NCBI RefSeq assembly: GCF_020360975.1
Contig: NW_025408673.1
Span: 1,364,001-1,428,000 of the forward strand
DNA: 64,000 nucleotides
DNA from: Hirsutella rhossiliensis
Lineage: Eukaryota; Ascomycota; Sordariomycetes; Hypocreales; Ophiocordycipitaceae
Direction of reading: 5' to 3'
Shown here piece by piece: positions 47,390 through 57,859 of the stretch (its first letter is position 1; each line of letters starts with the position of its first letter). The position numbers were made by a program, and so were the translations under genes. The notes under the pieces were generated by a model. It searched no databases. It was given only the letters and a program-made list of their open reading frames with translations, and was not told the DNA's origin.

Positions 47390-50300
47390 CTACTAAAGTA
47401 TAATAATAAGTAGTTTTATTCTTTTATAGTTAGTACTTAACTTAGATAGCTCGACCTACTACCTTTATAGCTACTATAGCTACTCTAGCTATAGCTCCCG
47501 CTATTACTACTACTACTCTAGCTTTAGCTCCGCCTCTTACTCTAGGCCTAGCCCTAGTCTAGTTAGTTAGACTAGCTTAACTAGTCCTTTAATAGACCTT
47601 TTAGTTTATTAGTTAAAAAATTAAGGAACTAGTCGAAATTAAACCTCTTTATTAAAATTAGTAATAAGGGGTAAAAAAGGAGGGTTTTTAAGTAGACCTT
47701 TTAAACTAAGATAAAGATTCCTTAAAGAAATAAACTAATAAGAATCGACCTACCTACTAAGTATAAAAAAGGCCCTATCGGCTAAAGAACTACTAGTAGG
47801 TCTTTAAGGAAAATTAACTTAGAGGAGTTAACCTTTTAAAAAAGCTATAAGAAATAGTATAATAGTCTTTTAAGGAGGACCCCTTATTAAAAGAAGATAA
47901 ATAAGATTTAGGTTACTAAGAAATAGTAATTAATAACGCTACTACCTTTATTCGAGCTATAAATTTAAGGAAAAGGCGTTAGTATAGTAAATCTAGCTTT
48001 TATCTTCCTTATAAATTAATAAGGCTAAGACTAACCGTTAAGACCCTCTAACTATTTACTATAAAAATTAGCTATCTTTAACTTTAATACTTCCCTTAAT
48101 ATTTATAATATACTCTTATAATTCTAGTCTTTTAAGAAAGTATATAGGGAATACCTTATTACTAGGGAATTACCTATATAGATAAAGGGGTATAGAGGGG
48201 TGAATTGTATAATAAAATTACTTAATAGGTCTATATAAATTCTTCGATAAAAAAGAGTAGCTTTATACCCTTAATTTTTAATAAGCTTAATTTCCTTTTA
48301 CTTTCTTTAAAAGGAAGGAATCTTTTAAGATATAACGTTTAAATATATAAGGCTAGTTTAAAAGAATTAAACGATTAAGCTTATTAAGGAAAGATTTAGT
48401 TAATTTATTCTTAAATTCTAACCTATCTTTAAAAAGAAATCTCTTAAGAAGTTAGCTTTCCTTACTACGAGGAATAGGTCTACTATAAATAACCCTCTTT
48501 TAGTAGCTTAAAAAGATAGTTATTTTTAGTATATATAACTTAGTTACTTAGGCCCCTTAGCTTTATATAAGCTAGGCTAATAATAAGGTATATAAATAAA
48601 AAGCTTAAAGATTATTAAATATAAATATTATAGCTAAGGAGGGACTAAGAAATAAATTTCTAAACGAACCCCTTAAAGGCTAAACTAGCTATATAAGGAA
48701 ATTTAAGTCGTCTAAACTAATATCTTAATAAACTAAGAAAGCTTTATTAAGGTAATAATTTTATAGACGCTTTTTTAAAGATAGTTTTCCCTTATTTCTT
48801 ATAAACCTACCTAAGTAAGTATAACTAGTTTACTTTCTAGGACTTTATTTACTAGATAAAATCCTACTTTAGCTATAAGTTAAAGAAGATATAGTTTAAT
48901 AGAGAGCTATTTATAAAGGATATATTAAATTAGCTTTAAAAAAACGAATTTTACCCTTTATATTAGTACCGAATACCTAGGTTTAGAACGGAGGGGTAGA
49001 AAGATTAAGGGGTGCTATAATAGAAAAGGCCTATATAATAAGACTTACTATAAAGCTTCCTTATAACCTTTAAAGGGAAGTTATTAAGACCGCTTATTAC
49101 TTTTATAACTAGACCCTTAGGGACCTTAAGAACCTTAAGGAACTAAACTAAGGAATAAATTAAAAATCTTACTTTAAGCTCTTTATAAAAAAGAAGGCCT
49201 TACTAGCTTACCTTTATACTTATAGCTATAAGGTATATATTATAACTATTAATATATAGCTAAAAAGGAAGAATAAAAGAAAGCTTAATCTTAGAGCCTT
49301 TATTAGTTACCTTATTAGTTATAATTTTATTAATATCTTTTAGATATAGATTCCTTTTTTATAGAAGGTTATTCTAACGAGGGATAGAATTTTCGATAAA
49401 TATAGCTTCTTTAATAAAAAGAGGTATTAATAGCCCTTCTTACTCTTATAATATTAGCTAATTTAAAAGATTTAAATTCCTCTTTTATAATAGTCTTAAG
49501 AAGAGGTCCTAGATAAGGAAATAAAAAAAGAAACTAATATTAAAGTAGTTAAAGATAAAGCTAACTTTAAAAAAGAAAAAGAAAAAGCTACTAGATTAAA
49601 GAATTTAAATAAAGAAAGAGACTATAAGAAAGCGGTAGAGCTAAAATACGCCTACCTTTTAACGCCTCCTCTTATAAAATAAGAAGAAGATCTAAAAGTA
49701 GCTTTTTTTATTAGTCTTCCTATCTTAACCCTTAAGAGGGTAGGAAAGGTACTTTTATTAAAGGATTACCTAGCTGCCTTTTTATCTTTACTTTAAGAAG
49801 TAAAGGAAGGTATAGGGCCCGCTTCTCCCTTATTTTAATTATTTTTCTAACTTTTATTTAACGCTTATAAAAGATAGTTCCTATAAACTATTTATAGTAA
49901 GTCGACTTTTTAAGCTATAGCTATTAGTAGGGAAGGTATATAAAAGAGACCTCTTAGACTTACTAGTAAACTAAAAGTAGCTAGAAAAACACCCTTTTAA
50001 AGACTAGTTTTTCTAGGCCTAAAAAGACTATCTAGCTTTATATAAAGAGATAAGGTCTTTTAAAGAGGTCCTTAAAAAGAGAGTAAGAGGATAATAGGTC
50101 TTTAGCTATAAGTAGGTCTTTATTTATAAGACTAATAAATATAGCTTCCTTTAAAAATATAAGGCCTAGCTAGTTATTTATAAGAATTAATAGGAAAAAA
50201 GGGATTTACTTATTAAAATAACTACTTTAGTAAGGATATCTTTTTAAACCCTTATAGCTATAGTAATAGAATTCGACCTTAAACTTAATTAAATAGATAC

Positions 50301-51869
50301 CGTTAATGCTTTTATTAACTACTTACTTAAAGAAGAAAAGGTTATCTATATATACCCTTTACTAAGCTTTTAATAGCTAGGAAAGGTCCTATAGCTTAGG
50401 AAAGCTTTATATAGACTATAAAGATTACCCCTTCTTTAGTAATAGTATTAAACTAGTTCCCTTAAAGTACTAGGCTTTAAGAAAGTCCTTTAAGAACGAT
50501 ATATAATATAAAAGAGTAAAATTATAATCTTCTTTTACGTTAATAATATTATCTAAGCCTACTTAAAAGAGGAAGAAGTAAATACTAAGGAGGCTATATA
50601 AGGCCTATAATAAAGGTATAAGATAACTAAGCTAAGGGAGCTAAAGTAGTTCCTAAGGATATAAATCCTTTAAAATAAGTCTTAACGAACTATCTAGCTT
50701 ACTTAGGACGCCTATATTAATAAGGTCGCTTATAAATTCTTCCTTAATTCGCTTAATAAGAAGCTTCCCTCTATACTTATATTAAATAAAGAGCTTTTAC
50801 TTAATCTATCCTTTTAAGCTAGGGAGTAAGAGAAATACTAATATTAATAAAAGGTAGGCTCCTTACTTTTTTTAGCTATTTCTACTAAACTAGATATCTC
50901 TTTTATAGTCTCTTAGCTAGCTAGGTATAACTAGAATCCTAGCCTTAGGCACTAAGAAGTAATAGACTAAGTAATCTTTTATTTTTATTTAATAAGATTA
51001 TATAGTTTATACTTAAAAGGGTAGGAAAGGAAACTAGCTATTAAAATCTTCCTTTATTTAAGCGATTTAGCCTTTATAGATAATTCCTTAAATAAAAAGA
51101 GCTTATAAAGGTATATTATATCCCTTATTTAAGGAACTATTACTTAGAAAGCTTTAAAGTAAGCTACTATTATAACTTTTAATATAGAGGTAAAGCTACT
51201 AGCTCTTTTAAAAGTATTAAAAGAAGCTATTTTCCTTAGCTAGCTATTAATATCTTAATAACTATAAATACTATCCCTATTATCTATAAAATAAAATAAT
51301 ATATATACTATATAAATTCTTATAGAAAATAATAAGCTATTAACCTAGCTATTATATATTAATATCTACTAAAATTAGTTATACTAAGAGGTCTAAAAAG
51401 GACTTATTTCTATTTATTAGGTTTTAATAGTATTTATAAAAGTAAACGGTCTTATAAAGCCTTTACTAAAGTAAAAGCTAGCTATCCTTTTATAGTAAAT
51501 TAAGCTAGAGGATATTTATAAGAAGCTATCCTTAAAGGCCCGCCTTAAGAGTTTATAAGAGGAGCTAATAGCTTATATAAGAAGGTAATATCTATAGCTA
51601 AAGAAGAAGGAAGAGGTTTTCCTTTTAAAGGGCCCCTTATTTTAATTAGGTTTCTCCCTTTAAAAAAGGCCCCTTTTCTTATAGGACTTTCCCCTCTTTA
51701 AGCCCATATTTATTAAGTAAGTTTAATAGAGCCTAGGGACCTAAAGGGCCCTTACTTTCCTTAAGTAAAAGGATAAGTATAAAGCTAAGAACCTCCTTTA
51801 TACGCTTACTAGCCTAAAGCTATATTAGCTATACCCTTACTATAAAGGTAAGCTATAGCTAAGCGGGTA
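47390..51869 (+). pseudogene. Copia-A internal region (gag C-terminus to RNase H), RIP-dead
   Basis: It parallels the reference copy from about 6965 to 11471: gag end, protease (about 48060-48100), pre-integrase block (about 48540), integrase, reverse transcriptase with Tyr-Val-Asn-Asn near 50535, and RNase H (about 51150-51450). It lacks the 5' LTR and the first 700 bp of gag. Confidence 0.82.
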
Positions 51870-52354
51870 TATCGCGAAGTATAGCTTAATTTTATAGTTC
51901 TTAGAGATATCCCTTAGTAAGAGGGACTAAGGAAGCTAAAAATACTTAGTATAAAAGAAAGAAGAAGGAGCTAAAAAGAAGTATAAAAAGGAGGGTAAGG
52001 GTATAAAGGGAAGTAAAAGTAGCGATAGCTTTTTATAGAGGTAGTAAGAGATTAAATAGATATACTAGTAATAGCTAGAAAGGGGGGGGGAAACTAATAA
52101 AAAGCTTAGTAGTTAAGAGGATATTAATAGCTTCTTTAAGTAAGATCTTCTTTATTAATAAAGATACTAAGTAGGTATAAAGAGGGGCGTTAAATAAAGG
52201 AAAGAAGGAGAATTAAGGTAATATAATAATTACTCCCTTACTATAATTACTACCTTTATAAGAATTAAATATCTTTGCCTTACCTATCTAACCCTTTACT
52301 TTTAATTTTACCTTTATATATTTTTATATACTTCTTATATCTCTCTTTATAAGA
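51870..52354 (+). repeat. 3' LTR of the plus-strand Copia-A piece
   Basis: This 485-bp LTR runs from tatcgcgaag to tataaga and is heavily RIPped. A run of nine G near 52082 is unusual against the other copies. The left partner is missing, so no target duplication can be tested. Confidence 0.87.
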
Positions 52355-52450
52355 AGAGTATTATTATTTACCTTAGAGTAAATCTCTATTTAGCTTAGAT
52401 TATCTAGAAATCCTCCTTTTTAATTAAATAATATATATCTTAGTTATTAT

Positions 52451-52548
52451 TATCGCGAAGACTATTACGCTATATAGGCAAAAGTAGAACGCGCTCCGAT
52501 AAGTGCGCTGCAATTAATATATATAACTAATAACCGCGTTTTCCGATA
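52451..52548 (-). repeat. Miniature element LTR (3' on minus strand)
   Basis: This 98-bp repeat differs from its partner at only a few sites, G/A or C/T. Its tatcgcgaag end is identical to the end of the Copia-A LTR at 11472-11481. Confidence 0.88.
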
Positions 52549-52732
52549 CACCCCCTTAGGGATCGCGGCTCCGCCGGGATTCCTAGACCTAAGACCACGA
52601 CGCGGGAGTCGAACACTAAGCACCGCGCCTATTACCTAGGGAAATCTAAGAGAGAGAGGGGTACACGGCTATCTACGGGTATTACCCCGCAACGCGTAGT
52701 TACTAGAAGTTATAAGGGGTAGTTTGCTACCC

Positions 52733-52749
52733 CCTCCCGGGCTTATAAC
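52733..52749 (-). promoter_or_regulatory. Primer-binding site of the miniature element
   Basis: On the minus strand it reads gttataagcccgggagg, directly after the LTR. The Copia-A sites at 28524 and 34040 read gttataagcc followed by gaggagg or taggagg. It is the same half initiator tRNA-Met site. Confidence 0.78.
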
Positions 52750-52847
52750 TATCGCGAAGACTATTACGCTACGTAGGTAAAAGTAGAACGCGCTCCGATA
52801 GGTGCGCTATAATTAATATATATAACTAATAACCGCGTTTTCCGATA
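52750..52847 (-). repeat. Miniature element LTR (5' on minus strand)
   Basis: This is the partner of 52451-52548, also 98 bp. It is more RIPped than its partner at the ca/tg sites near 52780 and 52810. It is followed by the duplication attat. Confidence 0.88.
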
Positions 52848-53131
52848 ATTATTATAATATCTTACTTATTTTTAAGTCTTATTTTATATATCGCGCTTAT
52901 CTTATATAAGGGATAAACCCCTATAGTAGGGCCCCTCCTTAAGGGGGACCCCTCCCTTACTAGCTTAGGCGCTTAAGTATACTTTTCTAAAGTAAGAGCT
53001 CTCTAGAAATTTCTAAGGATTTTCTATTAAGAGATAGCTAATATAAAGTACTAGCTAGTAATATCTAGGTACTTTTACTTTAATAGGTTAAGCTAAATAG
53101 AGATTTACTTTAAGGTAAATAGTAATACTTT

Positions 53132-53832
53132 ATAAGAAAGTTTAAGAGTAAAAGGGCCTTATTATTTACTTAGTATATACTTAGCGCTATAAGTTAGCTA
53201 TACTTATATTTACTTTTTATTATTCTTATTATTTAAGTATATTTTACTTTTAAGCTACTATTACCCCTTACTATTAATCTTACTTAAGGTAGTAGTACCT
53301 CCTTTATAACTTAATAGGCTTAATAGTGCTTTTTAAACTTAACTTATATACTTATAAAAGAGATTTAGGTAGTTTTTATAGCCTTTAACCTCTTAAATCT
53401 ATTTTAATTATTCTTATATTCTTTATAATTTAAATTAAATAAAAAGGGACTAATCTTAATACTATAACTTTACTTTATCTTTACTTTTATTAACTTAATA
53501 TAGTAATTATTAAGGAGAGTAAGTATAAAAGGCTTTAGTTATACTTAGTAGACTTAATAGTTATATAAAAGGAGGCTTACTTAATTAATATAACTCCTTT
53601 AGCTTAAGAATATTATATAAGCCTAGCTTAGGTATAAGAATATCTTAATACCCTCTTTTAGCTAGCTATATATAGTTACTATACTTATATAAGCCCCTCC
53701 TTTATCTTAATAGATAAACTAAGATATATATTACTAAATTTACTTTTTTATACTTTTATTTCTTTTACTATACTCTTAAGCCCTTACTTAAGAGTTATAA
53801 GCCTAGCTTATATAGCTAGATTATCTTTTACT
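53132..53832. other. Unclassified RIPped DNA left of Copia-3
   Basis: It is very AT-rich, with no CA/TG and no readable frame. It was continuous with 59895-61056 before Copia-3 inserted. It could be the LTR and leader of another retrotransposon whose gag-like body lies at 60100-61050. Confidence 0.45.
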
Positions 53833-53850
53833 TACTAATATTACCTTTAA
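53833..53850 (+). repeat. 18-bp direct repeat at the left edge of Copia-3
   Basis: The sequence tactaatattacctttaa is repeated exactly at 59877-59894, each copy touching an LTR end. Copia integrases normally leave 4-6 bp, so this duplication is unusually long. Confidence 0.9.
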
Positions 53851-54050
53851 TGTGGACAGGCTCTTCACTGCAGTGAGGTTATTCGAACTGGTTCAATTGG
53901 TTATATCTTGTGTAACTAGGGAAACGTGTCCCATACAAACTGTGTGCAAAGACCTTCCTCCCTGTGTCTCACCTCTTACTCGCACGTGACTAGCGCGGTC
54001 GATTAGTTATACGTGCGCGATCGGTGCCTAGTGCACAGGTGGATCCAACA
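53851..54050 (-). repeat. 3' LTR of Copia-3 (200 bp)
   Basis: It is identical to 59678-59876 except for one extra G (ggg at 53919-53921). It contains the palindromes cactgcagtg and cacgtg. TG...CA ends are intact. Confidence 0.95.
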
Positions 54051-54328
54051 CTGGAACCTCTTTCTAAATCGATGATCGCGCACTAATCAATCCACCAAAA
54101 CACACCAAACACAGCGAATTAAGATGAGATAGGAAAAACACGAACAAGAACACCAACAAACTCCTACCACGATGCATCACTATGTTGGATAGTGTGCTCT
54201 GACTGTAGCTCTCCTCCCCACACTGGGTGTGTTCTGCCACACGCCATCATGGGCCGCATTTCGAGCGCCGGATGCGCTAGCTGATTCCATCGGTCCCACG
54301 TTGGAATATGGACACGAGGATCTCCTCG
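54051..54328 (-). other. 3' untranslated region of Copia-3
   Basis: It lies between the stop of the RNase H frame and the 3' LTR. No frame is conserved. It holds the possible polypurine tract close to the LTR at about 54060-54070. Confidence 0.7.
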
Positions 54329-55468
54329 TTAATGTGAATGGAATAAAAGAACGACGGTAAAGCAGAAGAAGGGAACGAAAAACCGATTAAATCTCGTCGA
54401 GAATTGTTGTGTTATTGCGATGAACGAATCCTTCCACCTCACGTTTAGCTGATTGTCGCTAATAAACTGCGTGAGGGCGCTGTTTGGTGATGCCTTCGTC
54501 ATAGCATCGGCAGGGTTATCTGCGCCGTTGACCCAACGGATTTCCGCAATATCCCTTGATTCATATGCCTGCCTCAGCGCCATGATATCTATCATGAGTC
54601 GCTTCTCTGTTGTGGTGCCAAGTTTGACGAGGCACTCATAGAGGCTATATGAATCTGTGCAAATGACGAGCGGGATTTGCTTCAGATCAAGGCGTTGTGC
54701 GATCGTATTGACCGTTTGCTTGATCACAAATGCGAGATCGAAGCCCGATGTCAATCCATAGATCTCTGATGCAAGAACGCTTCGAGTAACGCGCTTGCAT
54801 TTAGTTGAGCTCCAATGAAGAATGTTTCCGCGGATGGAAAATGAATCGGTTGATTGCGCGGTCTCATTGGCGATGATAATCACAAAGCCGATTTGAGAGC
54901 TTAAATCCTTATTGTTGGCGAATGATCCATCGGTGAACACAAAGATCTTCGCGCTCTCGAGATCGATGGGTATGTAACATAGGCCACGGTCGGGATTGTT
55001 GATCTGCCATTCAATCCGCTTGTTCAAAGCCTTGAAGTCGGTATTAACGGGCTCTTGGGCTTGTGCCGCAACGGAACAATCGTATGTTGCTTCGGGTTGG
55101 CAAATCGAAGCGATATATGCCCCCGGCGCGTTGAGGAGCATAATCCTGATGCCTACTTGATGCCTGAAGATTGATCTCCTCGAGGTTTTGGGCTTGGCCC
55201 TTCTGCCTGACGATGACACAGCCATGTTGGCCTTAAAGCAGAGTTCTTTCTCCTCGATCTTGAGAAATGCATCTGTGCCAACAATGAATGTGTCATCCGT
55301 TTGCAAGGCCGCGATGCCAAACAGGTCCTTGTCGGCGATGTTGTTTGCCGTGATCAGAAGGCACGGGTCAAACGAAGAGGTTTCCATATTAAGCTTGCGG
55401 CAGTGATGGTCGTGATATGTGTTGAACCAGTGGGCTCCTGCCTCTGCGATGCCATATAGCGGCTTCAC
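54329..55468 (-). pseudogene. Copia-3 reverse transcriptase end and RNase H
   Basis: One 379-codon frame. It opens in the reverse transcriptase K-P-L-Y-G-I box, followed by A-H-W. The catalytic box is Leu-Gln-Thr-Asp-Asp at residues 55-59; fungal Copia elements often have QTDD where Ty1 has YVDD. The RNase H acidic residues are visible: Asp180 in F-T-D-G-S, Glu235 in A-S-E-I-Y-G, Asp272 in C-T-D-S-Y, and Asp in A-D-N-P-A-D-A-M-T-K (317-321). Residues about 82-112 read out of register: the expected connection sequence appears in another frame, which implies two compensating shifts near 55225 and 55120. It ends with a hydrophobic tail. Not functional as it stands. Confidence 0.9.
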
Positions 55469-55980
55469 GATTCGCAGGATTGTTCCTCTGGATATCTTCT
55501 TTTGAGTTCTTGAGGAAGGGCTGCCAGGATGACACGGGCCAGCTTGGTCTGGGATTGTGTGTATGCCATCGTGATGTCTCTGATCATGATGAACATATCC
55601 CGTGTGCAGAGAAACGGTGCTAAGGCCAAGGCCACGCGTTGTGCGGGCCGGCTGATGGTAGGGGCTTGTGTGAGGATCCCACGTTTCCCATCATCATTGT
55701 ATCCTTGCACAACGAGGCGTGATTTCTCGTATGGCGTTGCAGTATTTCTTCCTTAACCTCTCTGACCATTCGTGATTTGAAGACACGATATCCACCATGT
55801 TTATTCGCATCGAATTCTTCGGGTACAATGACCCCAGCGGCGAGGAGGTTCGTGAGCTCGAGTGTGTCGGAAGCTTCAAATGGGAAACCGGTGCTTGTGA
55901 TCTTTCCTTCAGCTCGTAGCCGCTTGGCTAGGCCGAGATGTTCCATTTCTTTTCGAACAAGAAACGCATTAGCTTCATGA
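55465..55980 (-). pseudogene. Copia-3 reverse transcriptase N-terminal part, frame-shifted
   Basis: Two frames cover it. The first (to about 55745) carries the start of the domain, with L-T-N-L-L-A-A-G-V and G-G-Y-R-V-F-K-S-R. The second (55710-55465) carries S-R-L-V-V-Q-G-Y and the catalytic R-D-I-T-M-A-Y-T-Q-S with its Asp. A shift near 55745 joins them, and another near 55480 leads into the QTDD frame. Together with 54329-55468 this makes a complete domain in content, though not in one frame. Confidence 0.85.
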
Positions 55981-56082
55981 TGAACGATAAATTGAACGGG
56001 TGAGCAAACAATAGTGGATTCTGATGTGCCATTTTGTGCAGCATCCTTCCTAGGTCAGCCACGCCTGCGCGGCCTCTTTGGC

Positions 56083-56952
56083 TCAGGGTATTCGAAAGGT
56101 TTGGGTTGGTCTTCTGTGGTAGGAAGAGGAAGAGGTTGTTGAGTTGTGGGTGGAAGGGAAGAGGGTTTTGAAGAGGATGTTGTTGATCGGATTGTGTTGA
56201 GGAAGGAGTGATTGTTGTGTTGATGGGTCTGTGCGGCTAGGGCTAGGGTCGGGTTGCAACTGAGGAAGGAGCGATTCCGGGTGACGATAGTACGGTTGGA
56301 CGCATGTACTGCGAAATTTCGCTGGTCCGTTGTCCAGGTCAACTGCGATTTCCGTATCCGTCACCTCGAGCACTTTATATGGGCCTTGCCATCCGTGCTT
56401 CTCGCGAAATACGCGAACTTCGCTTCCTAGCGCCAGGGATAGGGGCAGGCGCAACGCTGTATCAGGCCCATTACGCGTATTTAACGCGGTCTGAACCTTC
56501 CTCTGGGCGTTGATCTTCCTCAGCTCTGACATCGTTCGCCACACCGCCTTAGCTCTTGCCATTGCGGAAGGTGTAGGCGGCGAATCCATCGTCATTCGAG
56601 GCAGAGCACCGAAGACGAGGAGGGTTGGAACGAGGCCATCCGGACCGGCTGTGTCGTTGACAGCCTTGAAAGCCATTTGAAGGACTTGATCAGGGCTCAC
56701 GGTATCCTTCAGCTCTGCCTTTAATATATCATATGCTCTTCGGACGGGCACATGATACTTCTCAACCTTCCCAACAGCCCAATGTGCTTCCACAGGCACC
56801 TGATGACACGTTATTCCCATCAATTTCGCTTCTGCTTGGAACTCGGCAGCAGCGAAATTCGTGCCTGCGTCATGAGTGATCACATCGGGTGGTCCAAGGT
56901 ATGTATCCATCCAACATTGTTTCAACGCGAGCCACGTTTCCTTGGCCGTCAT
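56083..56952 (-). pseudogene. Copia-3 integrase catalytic core and C-terminal domain
   Basis: This 289-codon frame holds the second and third catalytic residues: Asp28 in T-H-D-A-G-T and Glu64 in V-G-K-V-E-K-Y, spaced exactly D-x35-E as in retroviral-type integrases. Residues about 200-240 form the C-terminal domain with W-x-G-P-Y-K-V-L and a F-R-S-T-x-V-Q-P-Y-Y end. After that the frame turns into a Ser/Pro/Thr-rich stretch that is better continued in a second frame (56342-56055), ending in a basic R-P-R-R-R patch. A shift near 56960 separates it from the first Asp. Confidence 0.9.
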
Positions 56953-57857
56953 GTTGGATAGGAATCTCCTGCCTGATAGGCGGTGGCTTGATCAACAACA
57001 TGGAGGACTGGTCTGCCACCCAATGTCATGACATCAACGATGACTTCGTAATTGAAGTCACAATCATCCTTCAAGCTGAACTTGAACCTTCGTGGCGGGT
57101 CGGATTTCATCTGACAGTAGTGGCAGAACTTCTTGATCATTTCCAGAGCTTCGATTTCCACATCATGGCCAGCCGAATTCAGCAGCTTGTGCAGCCGATA
57201 CACGGATGGATGACCAAAACGCGTGTGGAGGCGCCGCAATTCAGCCTCCGTGAGATATGCCACTGATGCCTCTTGTTTCCGCAAGAAGAACCACGCGTGA
57301 CCCCATCTTCGAATCACTGGAACGCTCACACCATTGCCAACGAGCTCGTTCGTGACGTTATTTAAATATACGCCGAGCCGATCCATATCAGCTAGGCATA
57401 GGAGGAATGGCGTTGGCACGTTGACTATATGAAAATCAACCTCTCCCACTGGTGTGTTCAAGGTGATCACGCCAAGTGGTGTTTCCAATCTTCCTGCACC
57501 AAATCTAACTGGTTCGGGCTTGCGATCATCACGGAATTGGACTGGGGGCATCTCTCGTTGGAGAGCACGCAGTTGTTCGATTCCTCCCGTCGATATGCAT
57601 GCCGCACCTGTGTCCGGCATGATTCCTTGGAACGAGTCTTGAGAGTAACGATCTAGTATGAATTGTGTGGGTTCGTCACTGTTGAATAACTTGATGCCTA
57701 CTGGAGATCCGATGATGGAAAGCTTCGTTGGACAGAAAGGTCGCAGCAGCGTAGAACGATTCATAAGGGTCAGAGGAGTCAGAATCGTCGGATTCCTCGG
57801 TGCTCGAGTCATCCTGATCCTGTGATTCCCCTTCATAGTCAGCCAAGAACATAGCAT
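56949..57857 (-). pseudogene. Copia-3 protease, pre-integrase and integrase start
   Basis: The genuine part of this frame begins near 57720. The aspartic protease site is Asp82-Thr-Gly-Ala at about 57606-57614. The GAG-pre-integrase zinc finger has His211 and His216 with Cys245-x-x-Cys248. The first integrase Asp (I-V-D-V-M-T-L, residue 275) is at about 57035. The first 45 or so residues are out of frame with gag and probably not translated that way. A frame shift near 56960 cuts it from the rest of the core. Confidence 0.9.
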
Positions 57858-57859
57858 AC

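Larger units (their letters stand above)
52451..52847 (-). mobile_element. 397-bp TRIM/SMART-type miniature LTR retroelement
   Basis: Two 98-bp direct repeats (52451-52548 and 52750-52847) begin tatcgcg and end ccgata, which is TG...CA in form once RIP is reversed. Target duplication attat lies at 52446-52450 and 52848-52852. Read on the minus strand, the 201-bp interior starts with a tRNA-Met half primer site (52733-52749) and ends with a polypurine tract (52549-52560). It has no coding frame. Both signals match Copia-A, which could supply the enzymes. The interior has kept CA/TG. On the minus strand it also has a single match to a Pol III B-box (gttcgactc) without an A-box. A 7-bp stem, ggggtag/ctacccc, lies at 52716-52733. 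Confidence 0.85.
52357..53129. mobile_element. Segment with 41-bp terminal inverted repeats, host of the miniature retroelement
   Basis: The 41 bp at 52357-52397 and the reverse complement of 53089-53129 agree at 39 positions; both differences are of the C/T or G/A type expected from RIP. Without the 397-bp insertion and its duplication the element would be about 370 bp. That is the size of a MITE-like DNA transposon, but no transposase is present and no clear target duplication was found. Alternatively it is a local inversion. Confidence 0.55.

Noticed and set aside
52549..52749. tRNA gene or SINE in the interior of the miniature element
   Set aside because: A B-box-like gttcgactc is present on the minus strand, but there is no A-box at the right distance and no cloverleaf. 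The flanking LTRs and primer site explain the element better.
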